Under the pieces are notes generated by a model. It searched no databases. It saw only the letters and a program-made list of their open reading frames with translations, and had not been told where the DNA came from. The translations under genes and the position numbers were made by a program. A stretch of 64,000 nt of DNA from Nissolia schottii (Eukaryota; Streptophyta; Magnoliopsida; Fabales; Fabaceae), in NCBI GenBank assembly GCA_003254905.1, contig QANU01107566.1, positions 381,563 to 445,562 on the forward strand, read 5' to 3'. Positions 46,018-58,080 of the stretch are shown here, piece by piece (positions within the stretch are counted from its first letter, which is position 1; every line of letters begins with the position of its first letter).

Positions 46018-49000
46018 ACCTGAAGAAGAATTATGAGTTTTCATGAATTATAGCATCTTTATGCATTTTTTTATGGTAGGACTTCAGATTTTATGGAGGA
46101 TGAGGAGAAAGGAAAGATGCAATATTATCGTAGGCTCACCTGATATCTCTTCAATGTTTAGTCATTGTGATATAGGGTTGTTCTAGTATGCAGAAAGGTA
46201 GAAAAATTAGACGATCTGCATCCCTTACCTGTAAGAAATAATGAAACATTATGAGAAATAATAGAAAGCTTGGCATAAAAACAACTAGAACAATAAAGTC
46301 AATACTTCAGTCTATGGTATTACCTTGTTAGGTGATTGTTTTGTTGTTTTGATCTCCTCCCAAATATGCTATACATGTATAGACCACATATATAGTTAGT
46401 GAATAATATATCTAATGGTGTGTTTATTTTGAAAAATAACCCAACTTCATCCATTAGAGAACAATTTACTTGTGGATTTGGATGTTTCATGATGAGAGTT
46501 CGAAGTAAAGTAATTTTTACTCCATACTTCTGTATGCATTGCTAAGGGATTCAAAAGCATATAAATATGAGAGATGTGAAAAAGCATATAAATCATCTGT
46601 AATGCAATAGTTGAAAGCCTCAATCATATAAATCTAAGGTTATTCATATACTTACATGTTGATTTATAGAGTACATAAGCTTTCATGTTGATTTACCTTT
46701 TCCTCTTGGAAGATTATTTCAATTAAGTAAATATCTGTTTTGTTGTCGTTGTTAGGAACTTTCCATAGTTGAGTGACGATGATCTTAAACAGCTATTGGT
46801 AATTTTGTGGGGTTGGCAGGAGACAACAGATTATGTTGGTTGTCATTTATACACCTGTTCCTGTTACAACATGTAATTTGGCAGAAAAATTAGTGAATGA
46901 CCTCAAGAATGTGACAATTTATGAATAATCAATAGAAAGAATAACCAGGTAGAATAATTGAACATGTTTTAGAGCAAAAAAAAGGAGAAAAAGAGAGTGT
47001 CAACTTGCTTGGATAGAATTTATGCAGAGCACCACCACTTATCTGTCTCTGAGTAATATGAAAGGGGTAGTAGATCAAGAACTGTGAGCTTGAAGCCTCA
47101 TTGTCACTGGTTTGGAAGCTTTGGAAGCAAAATTTGGATTCCCGCTTGATTGTAGATGATAGAAGCAACAAAAGGGCATGCAAGTATTTGCATATAGATA
47201 TTATATCAGCTTTATAATTCAAATTTTTCATTTGAAAATCAAAATGGAAAAAAAAAAAACCAAACTGTTTGGGGTTGTTGGTGACAAGTAACCATTGCTT
47301 TCTACAAGCAAAGATTTTTTTTTATATATTTCCTTCAATTCAGTTGAAAAGTTTTGCAATTATAAAAAGTTTTTGTACTTTGAATCTACCTTTTGCTAGA
47401 TTTAGGGGATTTCCCTACAGAAATAACTTGAGCAAGCCTTAAATAATAAATAGCTAGTCCTACTTGATGGGAAAACGTGTGTGTGTTTGATTTAAGTAGT
47501 ATATACATCTATTACAATCTATACATATTGTACTTGTGCTATGTGATTGCATGTGTGAAGTATAGATTGGTGAAATTAAATCACATAGAAGGTCTGCAAA
47601 AAAGATTGATAAAGTAACAGAACCTAACCGTAGCAGCATCGACAACTTTCCAATATTCTTTGTCAAAAACGTTTTGGGCGGGAAAAAAACTCTTAATGTG
47701 TTGACACGTGGCCAAATGTGCATTGTAATGTGTGCAACCATGAGTGAAACTATCCAAGTTTTATTAGAAAATTAGAAATAGATAGTGATTTGATTAGGAT
47801 CAATTTTTAACATTATTTTTAAATTATCTTTCTATGTTAATCTATTTCTACATCTCTCTTTCTAATTCTATCTATTTCTGACTTTTACATCATTTGCTTG
47901 TCAGACACGAAGTGCTTGTCAAGTCCCGCTAGTGTATTTATAATAATTATATTTTAACATTTTAATACTTTTTTCATGCATTAGTAAATTATACAAACAA
48001 ATGAAATGAGGGGAGTGAAGAGTTTTGGAGGGTTAATAAAACCCTCAAAAATCTCCCCACCTTAATAAGTAAAACTCTTGAACAAAAGTAAAATTTCATA
48101 AACCTTTCATTCCTCCTCCAAGTCAAACTGGTCAACACACAAATAGAGAGATTTTTTTTTTGTTGACATTGAATTTCATTAATTAAATTGTTGAATTAAA
48201 AACTCTGACTAAGTAGATCAATGATATAAAACTAATTTAATACAATCTAAAAGGATTTGTTACTTCATTATCGCATCTTTTTAAATATAATATCCTACTC
48301 ACTCTATTTCAAATTAATTGTCACTTTTACTCTTTTAATTCATTCATAAATTGATGTATCTTAACATGATTATATCATATCCTACTCCCTCTATCCTAAA
48401 TTACTTGTCACTTTCACATTTAGTTGCAATTATAAAAAAGGATTTGGTGCTTCTCATAATGGTTACAAATATTTTTTGTTTAATAAATATTTCTCTTATT
48501 AATTATTAATTTTTCGTATAAAATCAAGCTTAAATATCCCACTTTATCTTCATAGTAGTAGATGAAGCAATTTTTATCACTCCTAGATACTTTGTTTTTA
48601 CTTAAGATTAACAATGTCTCCATGAATAGTTTAATAAATTGATTATTTGTTGATTGAAAGATTAACAATAATTTCCTAATCATTTTTTTTGGTGGGTCGT
48701 ATACTTGTATTGTCTTATGACATTAAATAATTGTTTTATTTATTTATTTTTTTTTCATGGTCAATTCAAGTTCCAATCATTAATTATCCTGATCCACCTT
48801 CATGATGACAACACATATTAGTAGTGCTAGGTCAATCATTCGTTTTCACAAAATGGGCCTCCTATATAAAGTTTTATTATGGGTACACTCCATCAATGTT
48901 TAAAGTTGGGCTCAACTTCTGCTAAGGAAAAACAAAAAATAATGGTCTCTGCCCTTTCAATTTATTTTGAAGCAAACTTGGTCCAATCCATAATCACGGC

Positions 49001-50030
49001 TTTAGAGCCGGTACTAATGTTAGCACTGGGTTGACCTTTAAAACCGAAACGGAAAGTTAACAGAAAGACAAAAAATAAAAGCAGAAAAAGTTAATACTAC
49101 AATGGTTTTTGTTACGAATTTTATTGGAAGGAAACCTTTTTATTTGTCTTTAGAGTTGTGAACGTGGATCAAATTTGTCTTTAGGTTATGAAAAATATCA
49201 TATTAGTTTATAAAATTATTAAAAGTCGATCAAGTTAATTAGGATTAATTTGTCCAATATCTAAAGACTAGCTTAATTAACTTTTGACAACTTCAATGCT
49301 TAATAAGATTATCTCTATAACATGGGACAGATTTGATATAACTCTAGGGATGAAATTATCTCATAATTAGTTTAATTATTATGCACTGACAATATAAACT
49401 GTTATTCAATCAAATATTGCTACATAAGTAAAACAATAGTGGACTCTCACTACTTAAAAAGTTATGCAGATAAAATAATTTGATTGAATGATACGAAAAA
49501 GAAAGCTATAACATTAAACTATTTTTAAAAGAGGCTAAAAGCTACAAAATGATAAACATAATTGAAAGATAAACATTTTTCATTGTTCATTCATTCCTTC
49601 TTGATAATGAAGGGATACATACACACATATATAAACCAAAACCTATTCTAGAAACTTCTTAAGGGCATGCGACACCTCCTATTTGGTCATAAAAAATATT
49701 ATTTTAAATATTCTTTATTATCATGACACCACATCACACTTATCTAATACCTTATAATATCCTAATATCTATTCCTATTATTGAATAACAATGTAAAAAA
49801 ATTTATACTGTCATTGTATAATAATTAAACTCCTTTGTTACAAAGTATAAAAATTATTAAATTGCAAAAATTATTGAATTGCCTTTCTCCAATCCCAATG
49901 CTTTAACCTTTTTCGAGATATAGTTTTTGATATGACATCAAAACCTCTATACACTATCGTGTTAAATATAAAAATCATTCAATTATATCTATCTAATACT
50001 TTATGTTTTGGAAATAGATAATTTTTTATA
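46018..50030. other. Intergenic, no gene seen
   Basis: AT-rich sequence apart from a slightly richer stretch at 46930-47740. A minus-strand 100-residue frame at 47231-46929 shows no family features. Not called as a gene. Confidence 0.4.
47670..47715. promoter_or_regulatory. E2F-like and G-box motifs close together
   Basis: TTTTGGGCGGGAAAA at 47672-47686 is close to the E2F site, and GACACGTGGC at 47703-47712 contains a G-box (CACGTG). No gene follows within a reasonable distance on either strand, so these may be relics or chance matches. Confidence 0.25.
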
Positions 50031-50039
50031 TTATAAAAA

Positions 50040-51303
50040 CAGTTATGCTACATGTACACCCATATATCATACACCATACATACACTCGTATTAGAATACA
50101 CAAATAATCGTTTCATCCACTCTTTCTCCCACTCTCACCAACACGCGCGTGAACCCACACTTCGTTCTCTTTCTCGAAAATTTTCGCTGTTCATTGCTCG
50201 TCGTCCTCTTCGACCCCGTCGTTCTCTTCGACCCGACGTTCTCTTCGACCTCGTCATTCTCTGTGATTTCATGCGCAAGATCGAAGATTTGTTAGAGAGA
50301 TGAGTGATTGAAGATGTTGCTGCTTGTTATCATATTTTAACTAAAAAAGAAAAAGTTCAAAAAAAACCAAAGCATAATTGACAGGAGGAAGGAAAGGAAC
50401 AAGATATACATAACTTATGCTGTGACCTGTGACCTGTGATAATGTTTGCACATACGCCCATTTAATGTTTGCACATATGCCCATATAAAGTTTGCACAAT
50501 TCTGCAATACATCAAATTCTGCATTTTTATGCATTTGTGACAAACACATAATGCTTTTATCACATCATCTAATGTTTATTATGGCAATATGTAAAAAATT
50601 GTGTCAAAATATTTATAATATTTATGTATTAATTGTTGAAAGGTTGAAAATGTGCCACAATGCACATCCTCTTACAAAACCTGTGACCTGTGATAATGTT
50701 TGCACATACGCCTATTTAATGTTTGCACATATGCCCATATAAAGTTTGCACAATTCTGCAGTACATCAAATTCTGCATTTTTATGCATTTGTGATACACA
50801 AATAATGATTATATTACACAATCTAATATTTAATCATATAGTAAATAAAAATTCAATTTGTGTCAACAAATTATAGTGTTTTATGGATTATTTGTTGAAA
50901 TGTTGAGAATGTGCCAAAATGCACATCATCTCCCTTAACAAAAACATTTCTATGGCCCTGTGAATAATGTTTGCACATATGTTCACTTAATGTTTGCACA
51001 TACGCCCATATAAAGTTTGCACATTTTATTTTCTGTGTTATAAAACTTCAGAACACTGTAATTTCACAGCAACGTCACCAAATCAAAAACTCTCCATGGA
51101 ATTCATCAAAAAATGACGAAAAATTGCCACAGATTCTTGTATTATCATTTTCGATCACTAACTAAATGAGATTACGATTGTATACGCTTTGATTGTGGAA
51201 TTGCACTTGCGACTTTGATTTCCATGGAGGATTGTGGTTTCCATGGAGCTCGCGTTTTGGTTCAGAGGAGGACAGAGGATGCCGATGACGACAACGACAA
51301 CGG

Positions 51304-51336
<33 letters not shown>

Positions 51337-51514
51337 TGAGAGGTTGAAGATGATGGGTGAAAACGACGACGAGAACGAGTTCGGGATTGGGCGCGCGCGC
51401 GTTGTGTATAGTTATACGCTATACGTATAATTATCATTAATTGTGCATAAAAACGTATAAAAGACTGGTGTATATACGGGTGTATGGTTTATGGGTGTAC
51501 ATGGAGCATTTCTG
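50040..51514. mobile_element. Mutator-like DNA element, non-autonomous, 1475 bp
   Basis: The flanks are identical 9-bp direct repeats, TTATAAAAA (50031-50039 and 51515-51523), the duplication size made by Mutator-like elements. The terminal inverted repeats cover about 46 bp: left CAGTTATGCTACATGTACAC, right (complemented) CAGAAATGCTCCATGTACAC, continuing CCATAxAxCATACACC. No transposase is encoded. Both arms have GC-rich inner stretches (50120-50300 and 51270-51410) with TCTTCGAC or GACGAC repeats, unlike the AT-rich centre. The left one can be read as an arginine-rich frame and the right as an Asp-rich one; these may be captured gene pieces or simple repeats. Confidence 0.88.
50434..51035. 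repeat. Internal tandem repeats of about 260 bp in the Mutator-like element
   Basis: Two full units (about 50434-50690 and 50691-50951) and one partial unit (about 50962-51035) each begin GATAATGTTTGCACATACGCC or a close variant and contain TGTTTGCACATATGCCCATA and AAAGTTTGCACA. The units also share GTTGAxAxGTGCCAxAATGC near their ends. Small frames in this array are shadows. Confidence 0.8.
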
Positions 51515-51998
51515 TTATAAAAAAGGTTTTGCTAATAAATGCCTTTGGGGGTACTCGTTAAAAAATCAAAATGAAAAAGTTTTTAAGTGTCTTAAATGCA
51601 TTAAATATTTAAAAATTTTAGTTTTCCAATACAAATTTTCTTATTTTGCTTCTTTGAATTAACTTGTGTCGTAAGGGCACTGGTTAGTTAAACCCTTATA
51701 AAAAAATTGAAAAATTCACTTAATTATGGTAGTAATTAAGTATAAATTCTAAATTGTTATTCTTTCTATTGAAATTGTCAGAATGTGGTCTTTTTATATA
51801 AATTATCACCATTTATGATAATTTATTAAAAATTAAAAAAATATATAAATCGCAACAAATGGTGACAATTCATTAAAATAATAATAAAATATATAATTTA
51901 TAATAAAATATATAAATTGTCATAAATAGTGACAATTTTAATGAAAAAAGAGCAGATTCTCGTAATGGCTACAAAATGATCACAATTTAATATTTTTT

Positions 51999-52442
51999 GG
52001 CTTAATTAAGTTTTTAGACCCGGTAAAATTAGAATGTTTGGTTTTAGTCCCTCAGTGAAATTTTTAGTCCTAGTAAAATTTAGAAGTTTGGTTTTAGTTG
52101 TGGATGGCTGAGGTTGACGATGATGACATGGCAGTTAACGGCGCTGACGTGGCGTGGATTAATTTTTTTTTACCCATGACCCGACCCGAAGTTTGGACCC
52201 GACCCGGATTCATTTAAATTTTTTTTGAAAAAATCCCTTTCCCCGAAACCTCAATCTACCCCACCCCTGTTGGAATGACCAGAGAGCACATCAGCGCTGT
52301 TAACTGGCACGTCATCACCGCCAACCTCAGTCATCCACAGGGACCAAAACCAAACTTCCAAATTTTACAGGGACTAAAAATTTCACTGAGAGACTAGAAC
52401 TAAACTTTCTAATTTTACAGGGGTTAAAAACTTAATTAAGCC
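51999..52442. mobile_element. 444-bp inverted-repeat element
   Basis: The ends GGCTTAATTAAGTTTTTAGA and AAAAACTTAATTAAGCC are inverted repeats. The arms pair further inwards (ATTTTxAGTCCxxxTAAAAT, and CTGACGTGGC / GGCACGTCATC). The 9-bp flanks ATATTTTTT (51990-51998 and 52443-52451) are identical, although low in complexity. The ends resemble those of the palindromic element at 18658-20052, so the two are probably relatives. Confidence 0.75.
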
Positions 52443-52451
52443 ATATTTTTT

Positions 52452-55400
52452 TTCATCTTTTTACCCTGTATAAATTGTTTAGCCTAAAAAATCCAAGAAA
52501 TTGTTTTTAGTGTTTGGATCGGATTAAACAATTCCTCAAAAGCATTTGGTACCCTTCCTTAAACTTTAGTGTCAGTAATAAAATTTACTAAGATTATAGC
52601 ATGTTGTTTATAGTACTCAATAATAGTAGCATTAAGTAAATAAACCCAAAATACGCAAATTTGAAAATATTATCATTAAATGCTTTCCCCACTTACAGTT
52701 ATTGGGTGGGTTTAGCTTTAGTGGCCATGATTCATGTGAATCATGTCCATCCTTCTAACTAAGCCAATGCTAAGAAAGACCATAATGTTGGTCACAACTG
52801 ATGAAATATGATTAAGACTAGTACCTATATACTAATTAATAATGTGATTGTAGCCGTAATTTCAATTTGCATGCTGAATTCAAACCATCCCTATAAATCA
52901 TCTAAAAGGAAGATGCCCCCTTGGAATCACTAAAAGGGTGGGTCATGCATATAATTGACCTTATGCCCTTATCACAAGCAATGACCTCATATTTTTTTTC
53001 CCTCTATTTAAATATTATTATCTGCTAATTTGGCAAGAGTTGAAAATCATCGCATGGCATGGAACACAGGATTGTAATGGGAAATTAAAAGCACAAAGAG
53101 TACCACACACTAGATAGTCGTTGACCTAATCAAACTCATCTAATAAATCGTTGCAAATGCACACATAAAATGGAAGGTAACCTACCACCCAGTAATCATC
53201 AATATACCTTACTAAGTTCGGTTCAGTTCAACATTGTCCGTATATGAATTTACATCCCTTTATTTAATTTTTTTTCCTATGAGTGGTTATTAGATTTTTA
53301 AATTAAATATGGTCAAATATTGTGTTTAGACATCTTAAAAAATTATGAATTAAGCTACTATGATTAGTTTAATGGTAAAAAAAATTTAGTAGTGTATATG
53401 AGGTCATTAATTTAAACTTCATTGTGATCAATGTAATTTTTTATTTTTAAAGTAAAAAAAATTATGAATTGATTTTATTTACTAATCAATTATTGTTTTT
53501 AATTATTTTAAACACAATCTAATGTATAATAACAATTTTTAAATAATTCAAATTCTATTTTATTTAATTATTTTAAACATAATATTTGAATCGTAAATCA
53601 AATTACTTCAACCCAAATACGATATGACATCAAATTAGTAATCAATTTTAATACAGTGACAAGTTGTTCTCTCCAAACGTCAAGCTAGGAACCTTTGTTT
53701 TGTGGCCTAATCCAATTTAGCATATTGGAATTGTGGTGAGTGACAAAACATCCTCATCACTTATTCCTTATAACCAGATAAATATAGAAAGGGTGTGAAG
53801 TTGCTAAATGCTTCTATCTAAAATATGTCGTACAAGTTGAGAACGTGCACACGCAATTCCAAGCCATACTAATAGAACTTCGATTAAACAATTATAGCCA
53901 CTACAATCAAGCACACGAATTTTATTCCTCCAAAATGAATAAAAACGAAAAATTGTTGAGAAAAATATTTTTCACGCAAAGTGGTGGGGCCAGTTGAAAC
54001 CAGAAGCGCATGATGATGGTTCCAACACTAGGCCCGCACAAGCTCCCACTTGGGCCCACTGACTCTAGGAGAGAGACAATAACAAAAGAAACATAACATG
54101 TATTTTTATTTAGACACATTATATAATTGTCAATAAAAATTAAACACATATTTTTTTAGTTACTTTTAGACATTAAATTAATGAAAATTTCACTTAAATT
54201 ATTAATTCTCGGTATCAAAAGAATCATATTTGCTGAAAAGGATCAAAAATAAAAACAAAACTAAAATTATTTTTGTATAGATATAATGCTTAAATTAATG
54301 TTTGTACCTTAAAAAAAAGAGAAAATGTGAAAAAAAATGTTTTAAAAGAATTTTTAATATAATTTTCATATCTTTAAAAATAAAAAATATAAGAGATATG
54401 TCTATGCTTGTTTATTTGTCTACGCGATTTTTATTCTAACGCAGGAATACATGCTACAAGAAAATTTCAAAAGTAAGACTTGGCCTTTGCATTATTATCC
54501 GAATAATTAGAAAATAAGATATAAATATAAATATAATTTTATCCTAAGCCGAGCGCACTGGGGAAGTGGCACCGCCATTGACTGAACCACTTGTTGTTTA
54601 AGCTGCACACATTATGGCTGGGATCATGACAGGTGGAATTCATGATTTTGATGCTCACCAATTCATCAATCCACCTTAAATTTGTATATATCAGATGAAG
54701 TCTGATCAATGTTATAATCATTATAGAGTATATTACCAACTTTTGTGTAATTTTAATTAGAGGTCTAAAGTTGTTAATGTATCAGGGAAGAAACACTTGT
54801 CTTATATTTGTTCACAAATAACATACCTTAGTACTACTATATTTGCAAACAAACTTGTAATTAGTGTACTTGCACCTAGCAATAATATAAAAGAATGATC
54901 CCAATGTTTGAAAACTTGTGTAAAAGAATAATGATTTTAGTTGAAGCATATGGAAAACAATGTAAAGATTTTTTACAAAATTAATAAAAATAAATATATA
55001 TATATAACTTAATAAATATATATATATAACCTAAAAAATTAAAATATTAACATAAATAATATGCATTTATTTAAACATTCATCATAACATAAAATAATTT
55101 TAAAATACATAAAGATGTTCAAACTTCAAATTCCATAATACATAAACACTTTCATCGGCTGCATCATGGCCATATCAAACTATACCTAAGACAGGCCACA
55201 TGGGTAACAATCTAACAGATGACGAAATCAAACGGGGTTAAAAAAGGCTTGTATGTTCTTGAGATGGATGGGAGGGGGACAACGGGAAAAATGGGAAATA
55301 AATAAATAAATAAAACCCTTGAATAATACAAAGAAAGGGAGATCGGAGAGAAAGAGTGGCCTTATTGGTGTCAGGATTAGAGAGAGGTCTCTTGTTGTTG

Positions 55401-56760
55401 GAAAAGCCTCATGGGCAAGTCCTCCTTGATCTTCACCACTGAGCGCAACTGAAGCCGCCCATGGATACGCCATAAAGAAAATAATCATAAATTTTTTATT
55501 AGTACTTGAATCAAAATTAATTCCTATAAATAAAGAAACTGAAATTTGTAACCAAATTGGTGCACTAGGATCTCAATTTATAAAAGAATAAGCAAATTCA
55601 ATTGAGAAAACAATGTCATTTTTTTCCCCTTTACTAAATCACATGGTTTTGTTTTGTTTTTTGGTTCTTTTTCTTTTTTTAAAAAAAAAAATCAAGCATA
55701 ACCTAATTGGCCCATGTCACCGAGTTTTATGAAACCTGGTCGGGTCAAATTGGGTTAAGCCGGGTCAAATCGGGTCAAGTTGGATTTAAAACGTAGCTGA
55801 TCCAATAAGATAATCGGCTCAGTCCCATGGCCTAGTCACCAGGTTCCAGGTTGACCCAGTCAAACTGATCCAAGTTTTATAACTACAATATTAATTAGGT
55901 TAGCGCTTGTGTAAAATTGAATTAATTTCCTTGAGTTGGACAAAACACAAATCCCAATACATCAACAATAAAAGGGGATAGCGGCTAATTTTGTCGAAGT
56001 TTTTTTTTTGTGTGAAAATACTGTTATTAAATCATTGTTTAATCATTTAAAAATATTTAAGAATAATAAAATTGTAAATATTATATTATTTCCATTCATT
56101 CAAAATCTTATAAATAAATGTGGTTCAAAGATAAGTAAGGTTACTTTTATAAATACACCTCACTTTCAAGTTAAATTCATGTTTAAACACCCATCAACTT
56201 TTATCATACATTTACAATATTTCACTTCAACTAAAATTAGAGATTAGTTTATATAGATTGATATTATTATTTAATAATGTGTTGTCTATTAATAAAAATG
56301 ATTGAGTCTTATAATCATTGTCATTATCTCAAAATATTTCATATACATAATTAGATGATAATATAATTTTTTTAACAATAAAATTGCATAAATAATCTCA
56401 AAGTATTATTTATCATTATTTATTTTTAACAAAAATTAAAAAGAATTTCATAATATACAAGTACAGCACTCCATTTAATTTAATATTAATTATAACTTTT
56501 GAATTTTATATACATTATTGATTCAATGTATATGAATACAATTTGCGTTAATTAGATACATTGAGTTAGTAATATATCTAAAAGTCAAAAGTAATCGTTA
56601 ATACGGAACGGATGAAGTAATATTTTTTTTGTTGTTGTTTTGGCAAGTATTCTATCTATTCCATAATATCTTCGAATACTACGTTAAATTATGGATGACC
56701 CTAAAAGAATGAAAGAAATTGCTATTACGAAATAGGGAGAATAATTTTTTTATTGAGAAA
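52452..56760. other. Intergenic, no gene seen
   Basis: Very AT-rich. A small dispersed repeat with GGGTCAAATxGGGTxAAGC motifs lies at about 55700-55885. A minus-strand frame at 55488-55228 contains SGEDQGGLAHEAFPTTRDLS, which looks protein-like but is not recognised and has no neighbouring exon. Confidence 0.45.
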
Positions 56761-56770
56761 ATTAAGTTAA

Positions 56771-56929
56771 CAAGTGACTTAAAAGCACTTGTTAAAAAGT
56801 TGTAAGTGAAAACATTTTATTAAAAAAGTAATCACTTTAAGTTTACAAAGGCATTGAATACATCAGAAACAATGATAGTTTTCACTTCTATCTTTTTAAC
56901 AAGTACTTTTACGATATTTGTCAAGTGCT
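56771..56929. mobile_element. 159-bp inverted-repeat (MITE-like) element
   Basis: The left arm CACTTGTTAAAAAGTTGTAAGTGAAAAC (about 56787-56814) pairs with the right arm GTTTTCACTTCTATCTTTTT followed by AACAAGTAC. The outer parts CAAGTGACTTAAAAG and TCAAGTGCT are similar. No target-site duplication is clear. Confidence 0.55.
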
Positions 56930-57088
56930 AATAGCTTAAATGACATCTTTCTTAACTCGGTGCCAAGGAATAGCTTAAAAGAACAATGGTCGATTCATTC
57001 TGACGAACATATGACATGTCTAATATATATATATATATGTAAAGAAAATACTTTTAGCATACTTATCATTAAAACACACATGTGTACA

Positions 57089-57091
<3 letters not shown>

Positions 57092-57134
<43 letters not shown>
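57092..57134. repeat. AT microsatellite
   Basis: An uninterrupted AT dinucleotide run of about 43 bp. Frames of alternating I and Y across it are artefacts. Confidence 0.9.
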
Positions 57135-57137
<3 letters not shown>

Positions 57138-57493
57138 AAGTACTTTTAGCATACTTAGCAATTTTTATTTTCTGATTAGATTGTTTTGGCAAGTAATTAA
57201 TTGGGCACAAAGATCTTCATGATACTCTTAAAAATAAAAAAAGGAAAGGAAATCTTCTTGATATCGTAATATATCAATGTGTTGCAAGGAATTGTGCCAC
57301 ACAGCACACCGTGGTTTCTATAGTAAATATCTGTAATTGATGGAGGAATCAATAACTCGTAGTCAAAAAATAACTCTACTTTCCCTTTTTAAAATAAAAA
57401 GAAAAAAAGAAACTAAAAAGATCGAGTCAACCAAAAGAACCGTAGACTCTCTTACCGGCCCTTCCCACCAGAGACACACACACACGCGCACAC

Positions 57494-57576
57494 TATATAA
57501 ACACCCTCCCCTTCCGTTTCAAACTTTCAAACCACACACAAAGAAAGAGTGAGAATAAGAGAAGAGAAAGAACGCC
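57494..57576 (+). promoter_or_regulatory. TATA box and leader of the gene at 57577
   Basis: TATATAAAC at 57494-57502 lies 83 bp upstream of the ATG, implying a leader of about 55 nt. An upstream GGCCCTTCCCACC and CACACACGCGCACA stretch is typical of plant promoters, but specific regulators cannot be named. Confidence 0.55.
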
Positions 57577-58080
57577 ATGGTTCACGTCCAATCCTCGGAC
57601 TCCTCAAAGCGCCACGCCAACAGTAACAACTTCCTCATCGCCATCACTGCCGCCCTCACCCTCCTTGCCAAGCGAGCTAGCCGCCTAGCCAGAAACAAGC
57701 CGAAATTTGCATCGTCCAAGATGGCTGCCAAGGACGTCGACGACGACGACGGCGGTCGCTGGAAGATTGAGCTGAGAACGCCGCCGCCGAAGTCGCCACT
57801 GGCCACACCGAAGAAGCTGTTCAGCAACATAAGCAGCAAGGCGCTGCTGCCATTCCACCACAAGAAGAAGAAGAAGGCGGAGGAGGAGGAGGAGTGGGGA
57901 GATGGCGGGGTGTGGCAGAAGGAGATTCTAATGGGTGGGAAGTGCGAGCCGGTGGACTTCTCTGGTGCCATTTTCTATGACATCAACGGAAATCGGTTGA
58001 GCGAGGTGCCTTTCAAATCCCCACGCGCTAGTCCCCTCCCCGGTTACCTCACACGCGCCAGACAACAGCATGCCCTCTAA
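57577..58080 (+). CDS. Small plant-specific protein of unknown function, 167 residues, intronless
   Basis: A single open frame with a TATA box upstream and coding composition that is GC-rich and clearly unlike its AT-rich surroundings. Residues 19-32 (FLIAITAALTLLAK) are hydrophobic and followed by a basic stretch (RASRLARNK), which could be a membrane-associated or amphipathic helix. Residues 53-60 are acidic. Residues 62-90 carry proline-directed sites (TPPPKSPLATPKK) that look like phosphorylation targets. Residues 95-106 form a K-run followed by an E-run. Residues 113-135 (WQKEILMGGKCEPVDFSG, then AIFYD) and the tail FKSPRASPLPGYL resemble a conserved plant family of unknown function; I recall similar Arabidopsis proteins listed as uncharacterised but cannot name the family with confidence. 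Cellular role unknown. Confidence 0.85.
   Translation: MVHVQSSDSSKRHANSNNFLIAITAALTLLAKRASRLARNKPKFASSKMAAKDVDDDDGGRWKIELRTPPPKSPLATPKKLFSNISSKALLPFHHKKKKKAEEEEEWGDGGVWQKEILMGGKCEPVDFSGAIFYDINGNRLSEVPFKSPRASPLPGYLTRARQQHAL

Noticed and set aside
47703-47712. A promoter call for a gene near 47.7 kb
   Set aside because: The motifs are good, but no coding frame follows on either strand, so they are recorded only as motifs.
50446-51165. Frames with the repeated phrase VCTYAHIKFA
   Set aside because: They arise from the internal tandem repeats; the phrase simply follows the DNA repeat.
51162-51437. Asp-rich and Arg-rich frames
   Set aside because: They are opposite readings of a GAC-repeat stretch within the Mutator-like element.
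57582-57971. 129-residue minus-strand frame
   Set aside because: It is the antisense shadow of the small gene at 57577, which has the TATA box, good start context and conserved core.
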